Shown here in pieces: positions 7,790 through 16,084 of a stretch of 55,424 nt of DNA. Numbering within the stretch: position 1 is the stretch's first letter; each line of letters opens with the position of its first letter. The stretch lies in contig NZ_AZFZ01000014.1 of the NCBI RefSeq assembly GCF_001435895.1, positions 1-55,424 of the forward strand. Direction: 5' to 3'. A model generated the notes under the pieces. That model worked only from the letters and a program-made list of their open reading frames with translations, searched no databases and had not been told where the DNA came from. Source of the stretch: Lentilactobacillus parafarraginis DSM 18390 = JCM 14109 (GTDB taxonomy: Bacteria; Bacillota; Bacilli; Lactobacillales; Lactobacillaceae). The position numbers were made by a program, and so were the translations under genes.

Positions 7790-9034
7790 ATGAATGAAGA
7801 ACTTATCAAAATTGGCAAGCAGGCGAAAGCCGCTTCCTACAAAATGGCGCAGCTTGATACCGTCTCTAAAAATCAGATTTTGAATCAATTTGCCGACGAA
7901 CTCGTAAATCATATTGCCGAAGTTTTAACGGCTAACCAAAAAGATTTGGCAAACGCCGTGGATATGCCGGCCAAGTTCACGGATCGGCTAAAACTCACTG
8001 ACCAGCGGATTAAGGATATGGCCGAAGGATTACGCCAGGTGGCCGCCCTCGCCGATCCAATTGGTAATATTGACAAGGGCTGGACTAACGAAGCCGGTTT
8101 GTTAATTGAACAGAAGCGGGTGCCACTGGGCGTTATTGCGATGATCTTTGAGGCCCGCCCCAACGTCACCGTTGACGCGTCGGCTCTCACCTTTAAGAGC
8201 GGCAACGTCGTCATTCTGCGTGGCGGCAAGGAAGCTTTCAACAGTAATCTCGCGCTGGCTGAAGTATTACGCGGTGTCCTTCGTGACAACAACCTCGATG
8301 AGAACATGATTCAGATTCTCCACGATACCAGCCACGAAACGGCCGATGAACTGATGCATTTAAACGACTACGTGGATGTCCTGATTCCCCGCGGCGGGGC
8401 CGGTTTGATTCAAGCCGTGCTGAAGAATTCAACCGTGCCGGTGATCGAAACCGGCGCTGGGAACTGTCACATATACGTGGACAAAGACGCCGAACTTCAG
8501 ATGGCCGTTGATATTGTCGTGAACGCCAAGGTTCAGCGCCCGTCAGTCTGCAATGCTGCCGAAAAGCTGTTGATTCACCAAGACGTTGCGGAGAAGATGC
8601 TGCCAACGATTGCCGAGGCTTTGCAGGATCACGGCGTTGAGCTGCGGGGAGACGAACGGAGCCGCGAGATTGTGCCATCCATGAAAGCCGCAACTGATGT
8701 CGATTGGTCAACTGAATACAATGATTTGATCATGGCCGTGAAGGTCGTAGCGGATGAAGATGCGGCCATCGACCACATTAACCACTACTCAACCGGCCAT
8801 TCGGAAGTCATCATTTCGGACAATTACCAGAGCGGTCAAAAATTCTTGGACCGCATTGATTCGGCCTGCGTTTATGTCAACGCGTCAACCAGGTTCACGG
8901 ACGGTTTCCAATTTGGATTCGGGGCCGAAATCGGCATCAGCACCCAAAAGCTCCATGCTCGCGGCCCAATGGGATTGAATGAATTGACCACCACGAAGTA
9001 CGTGATCCGGGGGAATGGGCAGGTTCGGGATTAG
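7790..9034 (+). CDS. proA: Gamma-glutamyl phosphate reductase
   Basis: A 414-residue NADPH-dependent reductase that makes glutamate-5-semialdehyde, the second step of proline synthesis. Family signatures include VPLGVIAMIFEARPNVTVDA, the cofactor segment LKSGN-like FKSGNVVILRGGKEA, and VQRPSVCNAAEKLLIH, which contains the catalytic cysteine. The C-terminus GPMGLNELTTTKYVIRGNGQVR is typical. AAGGAGG lies 8-9 bases before the ATG. It is co-transcribed with proB under the T-box. Proline is normally completed by ProC, which is not in the window. A structured repeat begins exactly at its TAG stop codon. Confidence 0.93.
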   Translation: MNEELIKIGKQAKAASYKMAQLDTVSKNQILNQFADELVNHIAEVLTANQKDLANAVDMPAKFTDRLKLTDQRIKDMAEGLRQVAALADPIGNIDKGWTNEAGLLIEQKRVPLGVIAMIFEARPNVTVDASALTFKSGNVVILRGGKEAFNSNLALAEVLRGVLRDNNLDENMIQILHDTSHETADELMHLNDYVDVLIPRGGAGLIQAVLKNSTVPVIETGAGNCHIYVDKDAELQMAVDIVVNAKVQRPSVCNAAEKLLIHQDVAEKMLPTIAEALQDHGVELRGDERSREIVPSMKAATDVDWSTEYNDLIMAVKVVADEDAAIDHINHYSTGHSEVIISDNYQSGQKFLDRIDSACVYVNASTRFTDGFQFGFGAEIGISTQKLHARGPMGLNELTTTKYVIRGNGQVRD

Positions 9035-9190
9035 AGTGCGCCAAAGCCCGGGAGGCACGGTGTCTAAGGGCAAAGAAGTGAAAACCCCGGGCTTGGATTT
9101 TTAGTTTCTCGCCCTTAGATGTTAGCATCAGGGGCGTCGCCCTAAAGGACTAGCCAGCACGTTCCGTGCGGGCGTCGAAGCACGTTTCCA
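9032..9190 (+). repeat. Stop-codon-linked structured repeat, copy A
   Basis: Begins at the proA TAG (9032-9034) with AGTGCG, then the long hairpin whose arms include CTAAGGGCAAAGAAG (from 9064) and its imperfect partner ending near 9119. Then come a GCCC/GGAC hairpin, a GCACG-TTC-CGTGC hairpin and the tail GAAGCACGTTTCCAC. The same order is found at 24033-23763 (minus strand) and 46065-46231. It could act as the transcription end or an mRNA 3' structure of proBA. Confidence 0.8.
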
Positions 9191-9235
9191 CTATATAAAT
9201 TCAATAATTTCCACCCCAAAGAGAAGGGATCCAAT

Positions 9236-10096
9236 ATGACATTTAAGAAGCACCTCATTCTACTCACCCTAGGATTATCTGCAGTGGCCGCTTTTGGCCT
9301 CTCGCAACCGGTCAACGCAGCGGTAACCATAAAGAAAATTACGCCTTCACAAATGGCTAAAATTGCCAACTCAAATGACTACTACCGGGTCAATAAAAGT
9401 ACCAAGGTTGGCCCCTATAAGAGTCAGAAAGTTACATTGCCTAAGGGCACCATTTTGAGCATGACAGCTGGAACTGACAGTGCCAGCCGCGCCCCAGGTG
9501 GTAAGGTTCTGGTCGCCAATTATGATAACAATGTCGACCTCAGTTATGCTTTAAAGAAGCGTCTCGGCGTCAAGCATCCTTCGAAAAGATTTCAAATCTG
9601 GGCACCAGCTTACCCAGGACGATTTACCAAGGTCAAGCGACCAGCTTACACATTGCCATATGGTCAAAACGTCCTCTATTCGGGCGGCCTTACAGCGTTT
9701 AAGAATTTGGTGACGGCAGGCTATCATCATGGTCATCCCTTTAACAGTAACGCCTTAAAGATTACGTCCGACGGCTACTTGGAATTTTACAAATACGCCG
9801 GCACGACATTAGCAGGTTTTGACGGTCGTTGGCGATATACGCAAAAGCCGACCTCTTACGTCAAAATCAGCCATACCTTAAACAAAGGTGCGACCAAATA
9901 TCTCTACTTCCAGCAACCTTTAAAGGGCGTCAAAACCGTTCACCTACATCACCAAAAGTATCGTTACCGCCTTGCCATCAAGAATCGTCACACGCCCTAT
10001 ATTGACGGTAATAATCAATTTTCTGCCAGCATCTATTCCGCTGGCGGTCATCGTTACTTTACTAGTCCACGGTCATATAACGTTTATGGCGACTAA
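9236..10096 (+). CDS. Secreted protein of unknown function
   Basis: A 286-residue exported protein. Residues 1-28 form a signal peptide (basic FKKH, hydrophobic core, cleavage after PVNA). The mature part is rich in Lys, Tyr, His and Thr, with repeated strand-like segments such as YYRVNKSTKVGPYKSQKVTLPKGTIL, which resemble SH3-like or S-layer-associated modules of lactobacilli. There is no catalytic motif that I recognise, no LPxTG and no obvious repeat array. GAGAAGGGA precedes the ATG by about 8 bases. It is monocistronic, between repeat copy A and a terminator at 10126. Its basic, aromatic composition suggests non-covalent wall association. Confidence 0.6.
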   Translation: MTFKKHLILLTLGLSAVAAFGLSQPVNAAVTIKKITPSQMAKIANSNDYYRVNKSTKVGPYKSQKVTLPKGTILSMTAGTDSASRAPGGKVLVANYDNNVDLSYALKKRLGVKHPSKRFQIWAPAYPGRFTKVKRPAYTLPYGQNVLYSGGLTAFKNLVTAGYHHGHPFNSNALKITSDGYLEFYKYAGTTLAGFDGRWRYTQKPTSYVKISHTLNKGATKYLYFQQPLKGVKTVHLHHQKYRYRLAIKNRHTPYIDGNNQFSASIYSAGGHRYFTSPRSYNVYGD

Positions 10097-10125
10097 TTGA
10101 CCATCAAATAATGGAAATTCTTAAT

Positions 10126-10164
10126 ATGCGGCGAACAATGTAAATTTGCTCGCCGCATTTTTTA
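10126..10164 (+). terminator. Intrinsic terminator after the secreted protein gene
   Basis: ATGCGGCGA (10126-10134) pairs with TCGCCGCAT (10150-10158) and is followed by a T run. Confidence 0.9.
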
Positions 10165-10279
10165 TTAATTTTTTCAATAAGCGCTTTGATTGATACCTTG
10201 ATTAATAACCCTTACAATTTTAATGTACTAAGAACAATATACTTCAATAGCATTTCAATTAGATGGGAGCGAATTCACC

Positions 10280-11203
10280 ATGAAAGCATTTGGATACGAT
10301 CACAATGGCGCCGCGGACGTCTTCGAAGAATACGACGTGCCAACGCCGGACATTTCTGACCAACAGATTTTAATCGAAACGAAGGCCTTTAATCTCAATA
10401 ATTTTGAAAAGTCGATGCGGGCCGGCGACTATAAACAAACCACTCACCGGGTCATTCCGGGGCGGGATGTTGCCGGCGTCGTCGCCAAACTCGGCGCCAA
10501 CGTCACCGGATTTAACGTGGGTGACCGCGTGGTAGCCCACGGGCACGGATCCTACGCAGAATACGCGTATGCGGACGCATCCCGAACGGTTAAAATTCCC
10601 GCCAATGTTTCATTCGCTGAAGCTGCCGGGATCGTAACGCCGGGCATCACTGCTTACAAGGCCGTCTACTACTTTGGCGCGGTTAAATCCGGCCAGACGG
10701 TAGTCGTTCGGGGCGCCTCTGGTGGCGTTGGCTCGCTGGCAGCCCAATTAGCCGTGAACTTAGGGGCAACCGTCATTGGCATTGGGTCAAGTCGTAACGA
10801 ATCCTACGTCCGGTCACTGGGCGTCAACGATTACGTTTCCTACAACAAGCAGGATCCCGCGATGGTTCTGACCAACCGGGCTGATGTGGTCATTAATTCC
10901 GCCCTTAACGGCGCAGATATCGACGCCGACGCTCAAATTGTGAAGGACAACGGTATCATCACCAGCGTGGGCGGTGACAAGCCGCTTTCCAACAAGCCGT
11001 TCGAGTTTAAACCCATCAGTCCAACGAGGGCGGTTTCGGATGCCGAAGCCCTCAACACGCTGCTTAAATTGATGGCGGAAAAGAAACTTACCATCAAGAT
11101 CGGCTACCAGTTACCATTTACAATCGACGGCATTATTGAAGGCCATCAATTACTCGGCAAACAGCATGACGGGCGGATTGTGGTGACGGTGGATCCATCA
11201 TAA
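10280..11203 (+). CDS. Zinc-independent NADP-dependent alcohol dehydrogenase / quinone oxidoreductase
   Basis: A 307-residue medium-chain dehydrogenase/reductase. The N-terminal GroES-like domain covers about residues 1-120 and includes the HRVIPGRDVAGVVAKLG and VGDRVVAHGHGSYAEYA segments. The Rossmann domain has VVVRGASGGVGSLAAQLA, a nucleotide-binding glycine motif. The structural-zinc cysteines of alcohol dehydrogenases are absent, and the C-terminus GKQHDGRIVVTV is typical of the quinone oxidoreductase (QOR) branch. GATGGGAGCG precedes the ATG. It is monocistronic. Likely substrates are quinones or unsaturated aldehydes, but the family does not fix this. Confidence 0.8.
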   Translation: MKAFGYDHNGAADVFEEYDVPTPDISDQQILIETKAFNLNNFEKSMRAGDYKQTTHRVIPGRDVAGVVAKLGANVTGFNVGDRVVAHGHGSYAEYAYADASRTVKIPANVSFAEAAGIVTPGITAYKAVYYFGAVKSGQTVVVRGASGGVGSLAAQLAVNLGATVIGIGSSRNESYVRSLGVNDYVSYNKQDPAMVLTNRADVVINSALNGADIDADAQIVKDNGIITSVGGDKPLSNKPFEFKPISPTRAVSDAEALNTLLKLMAEKKLTIKIGYQLPFTIDGIIEGHQLLGKQHDGRIVVTVDPS

Positions 11204-11276
11204 ATAACGGCTTCCCGCTTGCTTCTTAATTTTTTAAATCACCGAAAAATAAGCTGAGACGTATTTCCCCGTTTTG

Positions 11277-11415
11277 GGTTCTAACTATCTGTTGTTGGTA
11301 ATAGATTTAATCTATTGCTAATGACAGTTTTTTGTTTCTCGCTAAAAAAAGCCCTAATCACAAAGTAATTAGAACCTTTAACGCTAGATTCACCAACAAC
11401 AGTTGCCGGCGAACC
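11277..11415. mobile_element. 139-bp inverted-repeat element (MITE or IS remnant candidate)
   Basis: The left end, GGTTCTAACTATCTGTTGTTGGT (split as GGTTC, then CTGTTGTTGGT at 11289-11299), is matched in inverse at 11392-11415 (ACCAACAACAG and GAACC). About 17 of 24 positions agree. There is no coding sequence of useful length inside. Internal short inverted repeats (for example AATAGATTTAATCTATT) are present. I could not find a convincing target-site duplication. Confidence 0.45.
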
Positions 11416-11445
11416 TTAACTAGTTTTGTATTTTCAAATCGATGT

Positions 11446-12177
11446 TTATTTGAGTGTCGCCGCAATTAGCAGCATCATCGGCCGCCTCAATTCATCACGC
11501 ATTTCCTGGCTCTCCGCCAACATTTTAGGGGTGGGAGTCGGTTCAACGATTTGATCTAAGTTGAAGCCTTGGTTCAACAGGGTGTTCAAATAGGTGGTTA
11601 ACGTCCGGTGATATTTTTCAACTGGATAGCCCAGAAAATCCGTGGTTCGTTTGGATTCATCAAAGTAGCGATCTACCGGCCAATACTTTGGTCGGCCATC
11701 ATCTCCAAGGACCCATTCTTCGTGACCTTCTGCCGTGAAGATCGGATGTTCAACACTGATGATTAAGTTGCCGCCGGAAGTCATTTTCGCCCTAATCAAG
11801 TTAATCAACCCGGCATAATCCTTGATATAGTGAATCGCCAGCGAACTGATGACCACGTCAAAGCTGCCGGCAAGCTGATCAATCGCCATCATATCCAATA
11901 CTTGATAATGAATTTGCGCTTGATCCGTCATTGATTTGGCCTTTTCAATCATTTTGGTGGATGCATCGATTCCAACGACTTGGCTGGCGCCATGATCAGC
12001 CGCGTACCGACAGTGCCAGCCGTAACCACAGCCCAAGTCGAGCACCCGTTTGCCATGAAAATCCGGAAATAGTTTTCTAAGTTCATGCCACTCCCCGGCC
12101 GCATTCAGGCCATCCTTGGAGCGGTTCATCTGGCTGTACGCTTGAAAGAATGCTGCATCATCATAAATATCTGACAT
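11446..12177 (-). CDS. Class I SAM-dependent methyltransferase
   Basis: A 243-residue cytoplasmic methyltransferase. Motif I is RVLDLGCGYGWHCRYAA, motif II is VVGIDAS and motif post-I is the acidic D in that strand; motif IV is FDVVISSLAIHYIKD. The fold is the Methyltransf_11/25 type, seen in ubiquinone/menaquinone-type and small-molecule methyltransferases. The C-terminal part (EHPIFTAEGHEEW...KYHRTLTTYLN) is typical of a large uncharacterised group in lactobacilli. It lies 28 bases downstream of a membrane protein gene on the same strand and may be the last gene of the four-gene run 11446-14606. The substrate is unknown. Confidence 0.85.
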   Translation of the reverse strand: MSDIYDDAAFFQAYSQMNRSKDGLNAAGEWHELRKLFPDFHGKRVLDLGCGYGWHCRYAADHGASQVVGIDASTKMIEKAKSMTDQAQIHYQVLDMMAIDQLAGSFDVVISSLAIHYIKDYAGLINLIRAKMTSGGNLIISVEHPIFTAEGHEEWVLGDDGRPKYWPVDRYFDESKRTTDFLGYPVEKYHRTLTTYLNTLLNQGFNLDQIVEPTPTPKMLAESQEMRDELRRPMMLLIAATLK

Positions 12178-12205
12178 CGTTAATCCCTACCTATCGCTAA
12201 ATTGA

Positions 12206-12718
12206 TTACCAAACCGAGCCATAAAATCCTTGCATGAACAGACAGATAACAAGGCTCTGAATTCCAACCCCAATCAATACCCACCTTCGATTTCGTGATT
12301 GCCAAAATTGATAGTTGATTCCAATTAATAAGGGCAAGGCGGTTACCACGGCAATATCATTCACAGCGAGGGTCACAAATGACGATGCTTCGGCCGCGAG
12401 CCGCAGAACATTTCCGATCGCAAGCAAAACGATCTCCAGAACCCCTAACTTTTTAGTAACAATGCTAACGCGATTATTAAGGATCGGTTGGCTTACAAAT
12501 TTAAGTCGGGTTAAGATGCCAATCCAAATGTCGCTGGCAATTAAAATCCAGATAAAAGTCACGAGCGTCAGCCAGGGCATGAGTTCCGGCTTAACAAACG
12601 GCAACGTTCCCGAATCAAATAACTGAAAAAAGATCATCCCATTCATCATGTAGGCAAAAATGGGGCTAACCAAAAAGTTCAACCAAAATATAATTGTGAC
12701 CCCCAAAGATTTAGTCAT
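12206..12718 (-). CDS. Integral membrane protein coupled to YibE/F genes
   Basis: A 170-residue protein with about four or five hydrophobic segments (near residues 7-27, 46-67, 90-110, 117-135 and 145-165). I do not recognise a family. Its ATG overlaps the TAA of the upstream YibE/F gene by one base (TAATG at 12718), so translation is coupled. The shared operon suggests it works with the YibE/F pair, perhaps as a third transporter component, but this is inference. Confidence 0.65.
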   Translation of the reverse strand: MTKSLGVTIIFWLNFLVSPIFAYMMNGMIFFQLFDSGTLPFVKPELMPWLTLVTFIWILIASDIWIGILTRLKFVSQPILNNRVSIVTKKLGVLEIVLLAIGNVLRLAAEASSFVTLAVNDIAVVTALPLLIGINYQFWQSRNRRWVLIGVGIQSLVICLFMQGFYGSVW

Positions 12719-13500
12719 TAGTGATCACTTTCAGTCTTTTGCCCCTGGCGTTGTTTACGCCGCAACTTATAGCTCATAATCAGCGTCGTTCCCGGAATCG
12801 TCAGGACCACGCCAATCAGAGAAATCACGATGGCGATCAGTTCCGCGGCAAATATCTTATCATTTAAAATATCACCCAACGAATAGTTGAGACCATAAAA
12901 CCAAATGAACAGCCCCATTGAACTCCCAAAGAAACCAAAGAACAGCGTATTGACCGCCGTCCCGATAATCTGCTTACCAATAAAAATGCCATCCGCAAAC
13001 AGTTGATCAGCCGGAATTTTTGGGTGTTGGGTGGTAATTTCATCCAGTCCGGAGGCAATCGCAATCGACGCTTCGGCAATCGCCCCCAGCGAACTGAGAA
13101 TTGCCGTACAAATGGCTAATTTGGTAAAGTTAATGCCAACGTAAAGCGACAGGCCTTCCAGTTCCTCGCTGTCTTCAAGCCCAAAGCCGCCAACCCGGGC
13201 CCAGTATTCGATTGGAATAATAATGGCAATCAGCAAAATCAAAATCAGAACGGAAGCCTGAAAAGCCGTGGTTGACGCGTTATCACTCGCACTGCTCCAG
13301 AAAATGGTGATTGACAGCAGAATCACACTTGCCACCACCGTCACGATAATTGGCGGCATATGAAAGGCAATCAAAACGATACTAAAGAAGAGAATTCCGA
13401 AGTTAACCACCATACTGAGAAACGACGAAATCCCCTGCTTGCCGCCAACGATGATCATCAAGATCAACAAAACAAGTCCAAGTGCGGTCAATGATCCCAT
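12718..13500 (-). CDS. YibE/F family membrane protein (second copy)
   Basis: A 260-residue polytopic membrane protein of the YibE/F family, with about seven membrane segments. Family hallmarks are SSLGAIAEASIAIASGLDEI and the FADGIFIGKQIIGTAVNTLFFGFFG region. It starts one base inside the stop of the upstream YibE/F gene (TGATG at 13500). Lactobacilli commonly carry two adjacent YibE/F genes, one longer with an extracytoplasmic N-terminal domain and one shorter, as here. The function is not established; transport or envelope homeostasis is suspected. Confidence 0.85.
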   Translation of the reverse strand: MGSLTALGLVLLILMIIVGGKQGISSFLSMVVNFGILFFSIVLIAFHMPPIIVTVVASVILLSITIFWSSASDNASTTAFQASVLILILLIAIIIPIEYWARVGGFGLEDSEELEGLSLYVGINFTKLAICTAILSSLGAIAEASIAIASGLDEITTQHPKIPADQLFADGIFIGKQIIGTAVNTLFFGFFGSSMGLFIWFYGLNYSLGDILNDKIFAAELIAIVISLIGVVLTIPGTTLIMSYKLRRKQRQGQKTESDH

Positions 13501-14606
13501 CAGCGTTCATCTCCTTTGATCCAAAGTCCGGCAAACAGGCTCGACAAAATCACCGTGAGGACGATCCCAATCCCACTAATCAGACTGGACGTCATCCCAA
13601 GCGACATGTTCATCGAAAACGAATAGTGCCACGTATTGCCATTCTTCAGATACAGCAGGGTCATCGGCAAGGTTTCAGCCATGAAAATGAAGAACAAAAC
13701 GTTAATCAGCGGCCCCATGATGGACTTACCAATTTGGCGGCCGGACGTAAAGATCTGCATTTTGCTCAGTTCAGGACGCTCCTGCTTCAAGGTTGCCAAC
13801 GACGCCACAATATCGGTGGCCTCGTCCATGACCGCCCCCAAGACGCCAATCAGCACCTCTGCCAAGAATAACGGTTTCGGCAGCTGAGTGACATACTGCA
13901 TCGACTCGTAGTACATCCCGCGTTCATGGGTCACGCCGAAGACCAGCAGCGTCAGCAATACAGTGATTGCGGTGGCGGAAAGCACAGCCGACAGCGTAAC
14001 CAGCATTTTCTTATTCCAGCCCATGACCAAAAACAACGTGATAAAACAAAAGATCACCGCTAGAATGCTAAAAATTGGGATAACTGCCGCGCCATTATTT
14101 GCGTGGTCGAGCTTAACGGCCCCCCAGAACAGCAGCGTGTTAATCGCAATGCTGCCGATGACGGTTACCCCGTGAACCTTCAAAACGATCATCAACAAGC
14201 TCACCGCCAGTGCCAGCAGCAGGACAATCGGCACGTCACGCTTTAAATCTTTAACGGTGGCGTGCAGCTTCGGCTTTGTATGTAAGATAATAAATAATTT
14301 TTGATTTGGCTTGTACTCATGATCCATCGCCCCAGAATTTGAAAAGCTATTTTGAATCGTGAGGGCCTCGCCGGCATGCTTGCCGTTTGTAATGTGCCCA
14401 TAGAGCGTTTGTTGATGATAGTAGTCGGTGTTGTGAAATTCGTCCGACATCTTGGTCACCTTACCGTTTTGTACCCGGGTAACCTGAAAAATCGGTTTGG
14501 TGTACAGACTATCGTCATGGGCGGTCAAGAATACGGCCACCAAACAAAAGAGCAGCACCCCAATAATTTGGACCCAAGTCATTTTACTGGTTAATTTAGC
14601 TTTCAT
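13500..14606 (-). CDS. YibE/F family membrane protein with extracytoplasmic domain
   Basis: A 368-residue membrane protein and the first gene of the run. Residues 11-29 form an N-terminal membrane anchor, residues about 35-125 form an extracytoplasmic beta-rich domain (GHITNGKHAGEALTIQNSF...YKPNQKLFIILH), and about seven membrane segments follow. The family core GVLGAVMDEATDIVASLATL and GRQIGKSIMGPLINVLFFIF closely resembles the second copy. AAGGCGGG precedes the ATG at 14606. The gene is divergent from the Fic gene, so the 330-base gap to it must hold both promoters. Confidence 0.85.
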   Translation of the reverse strand: MKAKLTSKMTWVQIIGVLLFCLVAVFLTAHDDSLYTKPIFQVTRVQNGKVTKMSDEFHNTDYYHQQTLYGHITNGKHAGEALTIQNSFSNSGAMDHEYKPNQKLFIILHTKPKLHATVKDLKRDVPIVLLLALAVSLLMIVLKVHGVTVIGSIAINTLLFWGAVKLDHANNGAAVIPIFSILAVIFCFITLFLVMGWNKKMLVTLSAVLSATAITVLLTLLVFGVTHERGMYYESMQYVTQLPKPLFLAEVLIGVLGAVMDEATDIVASLATLKQERPELSKMQIFTSGRQIGKSIMGPLINVLFFIFMAETLPMTLLYLKNGNTWHYSFSMNMSLGMTSSLISGIGIVLTVILSSLFAGLWIKGDER

Positions 14607-14936
14607 TGTGCCCGCCTTTTTCTCAAAATTTAGGGCTATTGTAACATTGAAGCGCCGAGGTTGGGACGTACTGGGGTAAAAATTACCAAAAATAAAGGGT
14701 TGAAGCGCATGATTTGATGCTTTCCATGGTTCAAGTAAGTTATTAATCCCAATTAATGATTGATTTGAGCTGTGGAAGGTAAATGCGGTTCTGAATGACG
14801 CTTAAAATTGGTCTCAAATATTGACTACAATCCACAGTCACAATTGGCCTTTATTGACACAATATGATTTACTTTATCAGTATCATCTATACATTTTCGG
14901 TATCAAAGGATGTACAATGATACCGAAAGGAGTGAG
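14607..14936. other. Intergenic region between yibE/F and fic
   Basis: No gene of credible length is present. It holds the divergent promoters; TTGACA at about 14854 is a candidate -35 for fic but has no well-spaced -10. The notable feature is the perfect inverted repeat at its right edge (14895-14928, listed separately). It is more AT-rich than its left neighbours, consistent with the start of an accessory segment. Confidence 0.5.
14895..14928 (+). promoter_or_regulatory. Perfect 11-bp inverted repeat over the fic ribosome site
   Basis: TTTCGGTATCA (14895-14905) and TGATACCGAAA (14918-14928) are exact inverted repeats with a 12-base spacer. The right arm runs into AAAGGAG, the fic ribosome site. 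It can be a DNA operator or an mRNA hairpin that masks translation initiation. Confidence 0.65.
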
Positions 14937-15992
14937 ATGATCCTGAAAAAATTTGATTATAAAACTTTAAACCATTTAGAAATAACTGCTTCGATGAATG
15001 ACAAATTGAACCAAATTTATGAACTTAAAGGGCGTTTATCAGCTACGTCAATCACCTATAAAGAAGCCTTAGATCACTTGGTTAATGTGGCGAAGGTTCA
15101 GAGTACTGATGCTTCTAATCGGATTGAAGGAATTTATACCAGTAACACGCGGTTAAACCAATTGGTTCATCAAAAAACGAGTCCGCGCAATCGCAGTGAG
15201 GCGGAAATTGCGGGTTATCGGGACGTCTTGGCTTTAATTCACGAACAGTACGCCTACATTCCGATTAACAATAGTTCGATTTTAACGCTCCATAAGCGCT
15301 TATTTAGCTATACCAACAGTACCTGGGGTGGTCAGTTCAAAAATTCTGATAACCAAATCATTACTGAATATGCAAATGGTAAGCAAGAAGTCCGTTTTCA
15401 ACCACCAGCAGCCTATTTAACCCCACAATTGGTTCAGGAACTTTGTACTAATTATAACTTGGCAGTCAATCAACAAACCTTTTCGCCACTCATTTTATTG
15501 GGTGCTTTTATCTTTGATTTTGTTTCGATTCACCCATTTCGTGATGGTAACGGCCGTATGTCGAGACTGTTAATGCTGTTAACTATGTATCAAGCACAAC
15601 TTGATGTCGGAAAGTACATTAGCCTGGAAAAACTAATTGAAAAAACTAAGCAGTCTTATTATGAAGTGCTTAAGCAGAGCTCCTTAAATTGGCAAAACAA
15701 CCAGAATGACTATGCGCCCTTTTTAGATTATTTTTTGGGTGTTATTTTACAAGCATACCGCAACCTTAATGATCGGCTCAGCCTAGTACAAAACAAATCA
15801 GTATCTGCAGCGGACTTAATTCTTAAGACATTGGGACAAGAATTAAAGCCAATGTCCAGAAGCGAGCTGACGGCCTTGATTCCACAATACAGCGATATAA
15901 CCATCAAGCGAGCGCTTAGTGAATTGAAGAAAAGTCAGCAAATACAACTTATTGGCAAGGGCAGATCTTCAAAATATATTTTGAACAATTAG
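14937..15992 (+). CDS. Fic family protein, class II, with C-terminal winged helix
   Basis: A 351-residue Fic enzyme that would transfer AMP (or another nucleotide-derived group) to a target hydroxyl. The complete Fic motif HPFRDGNGR is at about residues 199-207. An N-terminal inhibitory helix motif SNRIEG (S-x-x-x-E-G) is at about 60-65; its glutamate normally blocks the ATP gamma-phosphate site. The C-terminal ~80 residues (MSRSELTALIP...ITIKRALSELKKSQQIQLIG) look like a winged helix. I start at the ATG at 14937 rather than 14910, because AAAGGAG lies just upstream and homologues begin here. It is AT-richer than its neighbours and sits next to an IS, suggesting transfer. Confidence 0.88.
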   Translation: MILKKFDYKTLNHLEITASMNDKLNQIYELKGRLSATSITYKEALDHLVNVAKVQSTDASNRIEGIYTSNTRLNQLVHQKTSPRNRSEAEIAGYRDVLALIHEQYAYIPINNSSILTLHKRLFSYTNSTWGGQFKNSDNQIITEYANGKQEVRFQPPAAYLTPQLVQELCTNYNLAVNQQTFSPLILLGAFIFDFVSIHPFRDGNGRMSRLLMLLTMYQAQLDVGKYISLEKLIEKTKQSYYEVLKQSSLNWQNNQNDYAPFLDYFLGVILQAYRNLNDRLSLVQNKSVSAADLILKTLGQELKPMSRSELTALIPQYSDITIKRALSELKKSQQIQLIGKGRSSKYILNN

Positions 15993-16084
15993 TGACCGAT
16001 TGCTTATTTCAATCAGTGTTATTGTGCTACTATTTACTTTTCTGATTTTATCGGGGCTTATATTAAGTTATCGCCCCTCGGGAA

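Noticed and set aside
8238-8711. Open frame of about 157 codons antisense to proA
   Set aside because: Arg/Ser-rich composition typical of antisense shadow; proA is clearly the gene.
10174-10195. cre-like AAGCGCTT sequence upstream of the oxidoreductase gene
   Set aside because: Flanking TG and CA of the consensus are missing.
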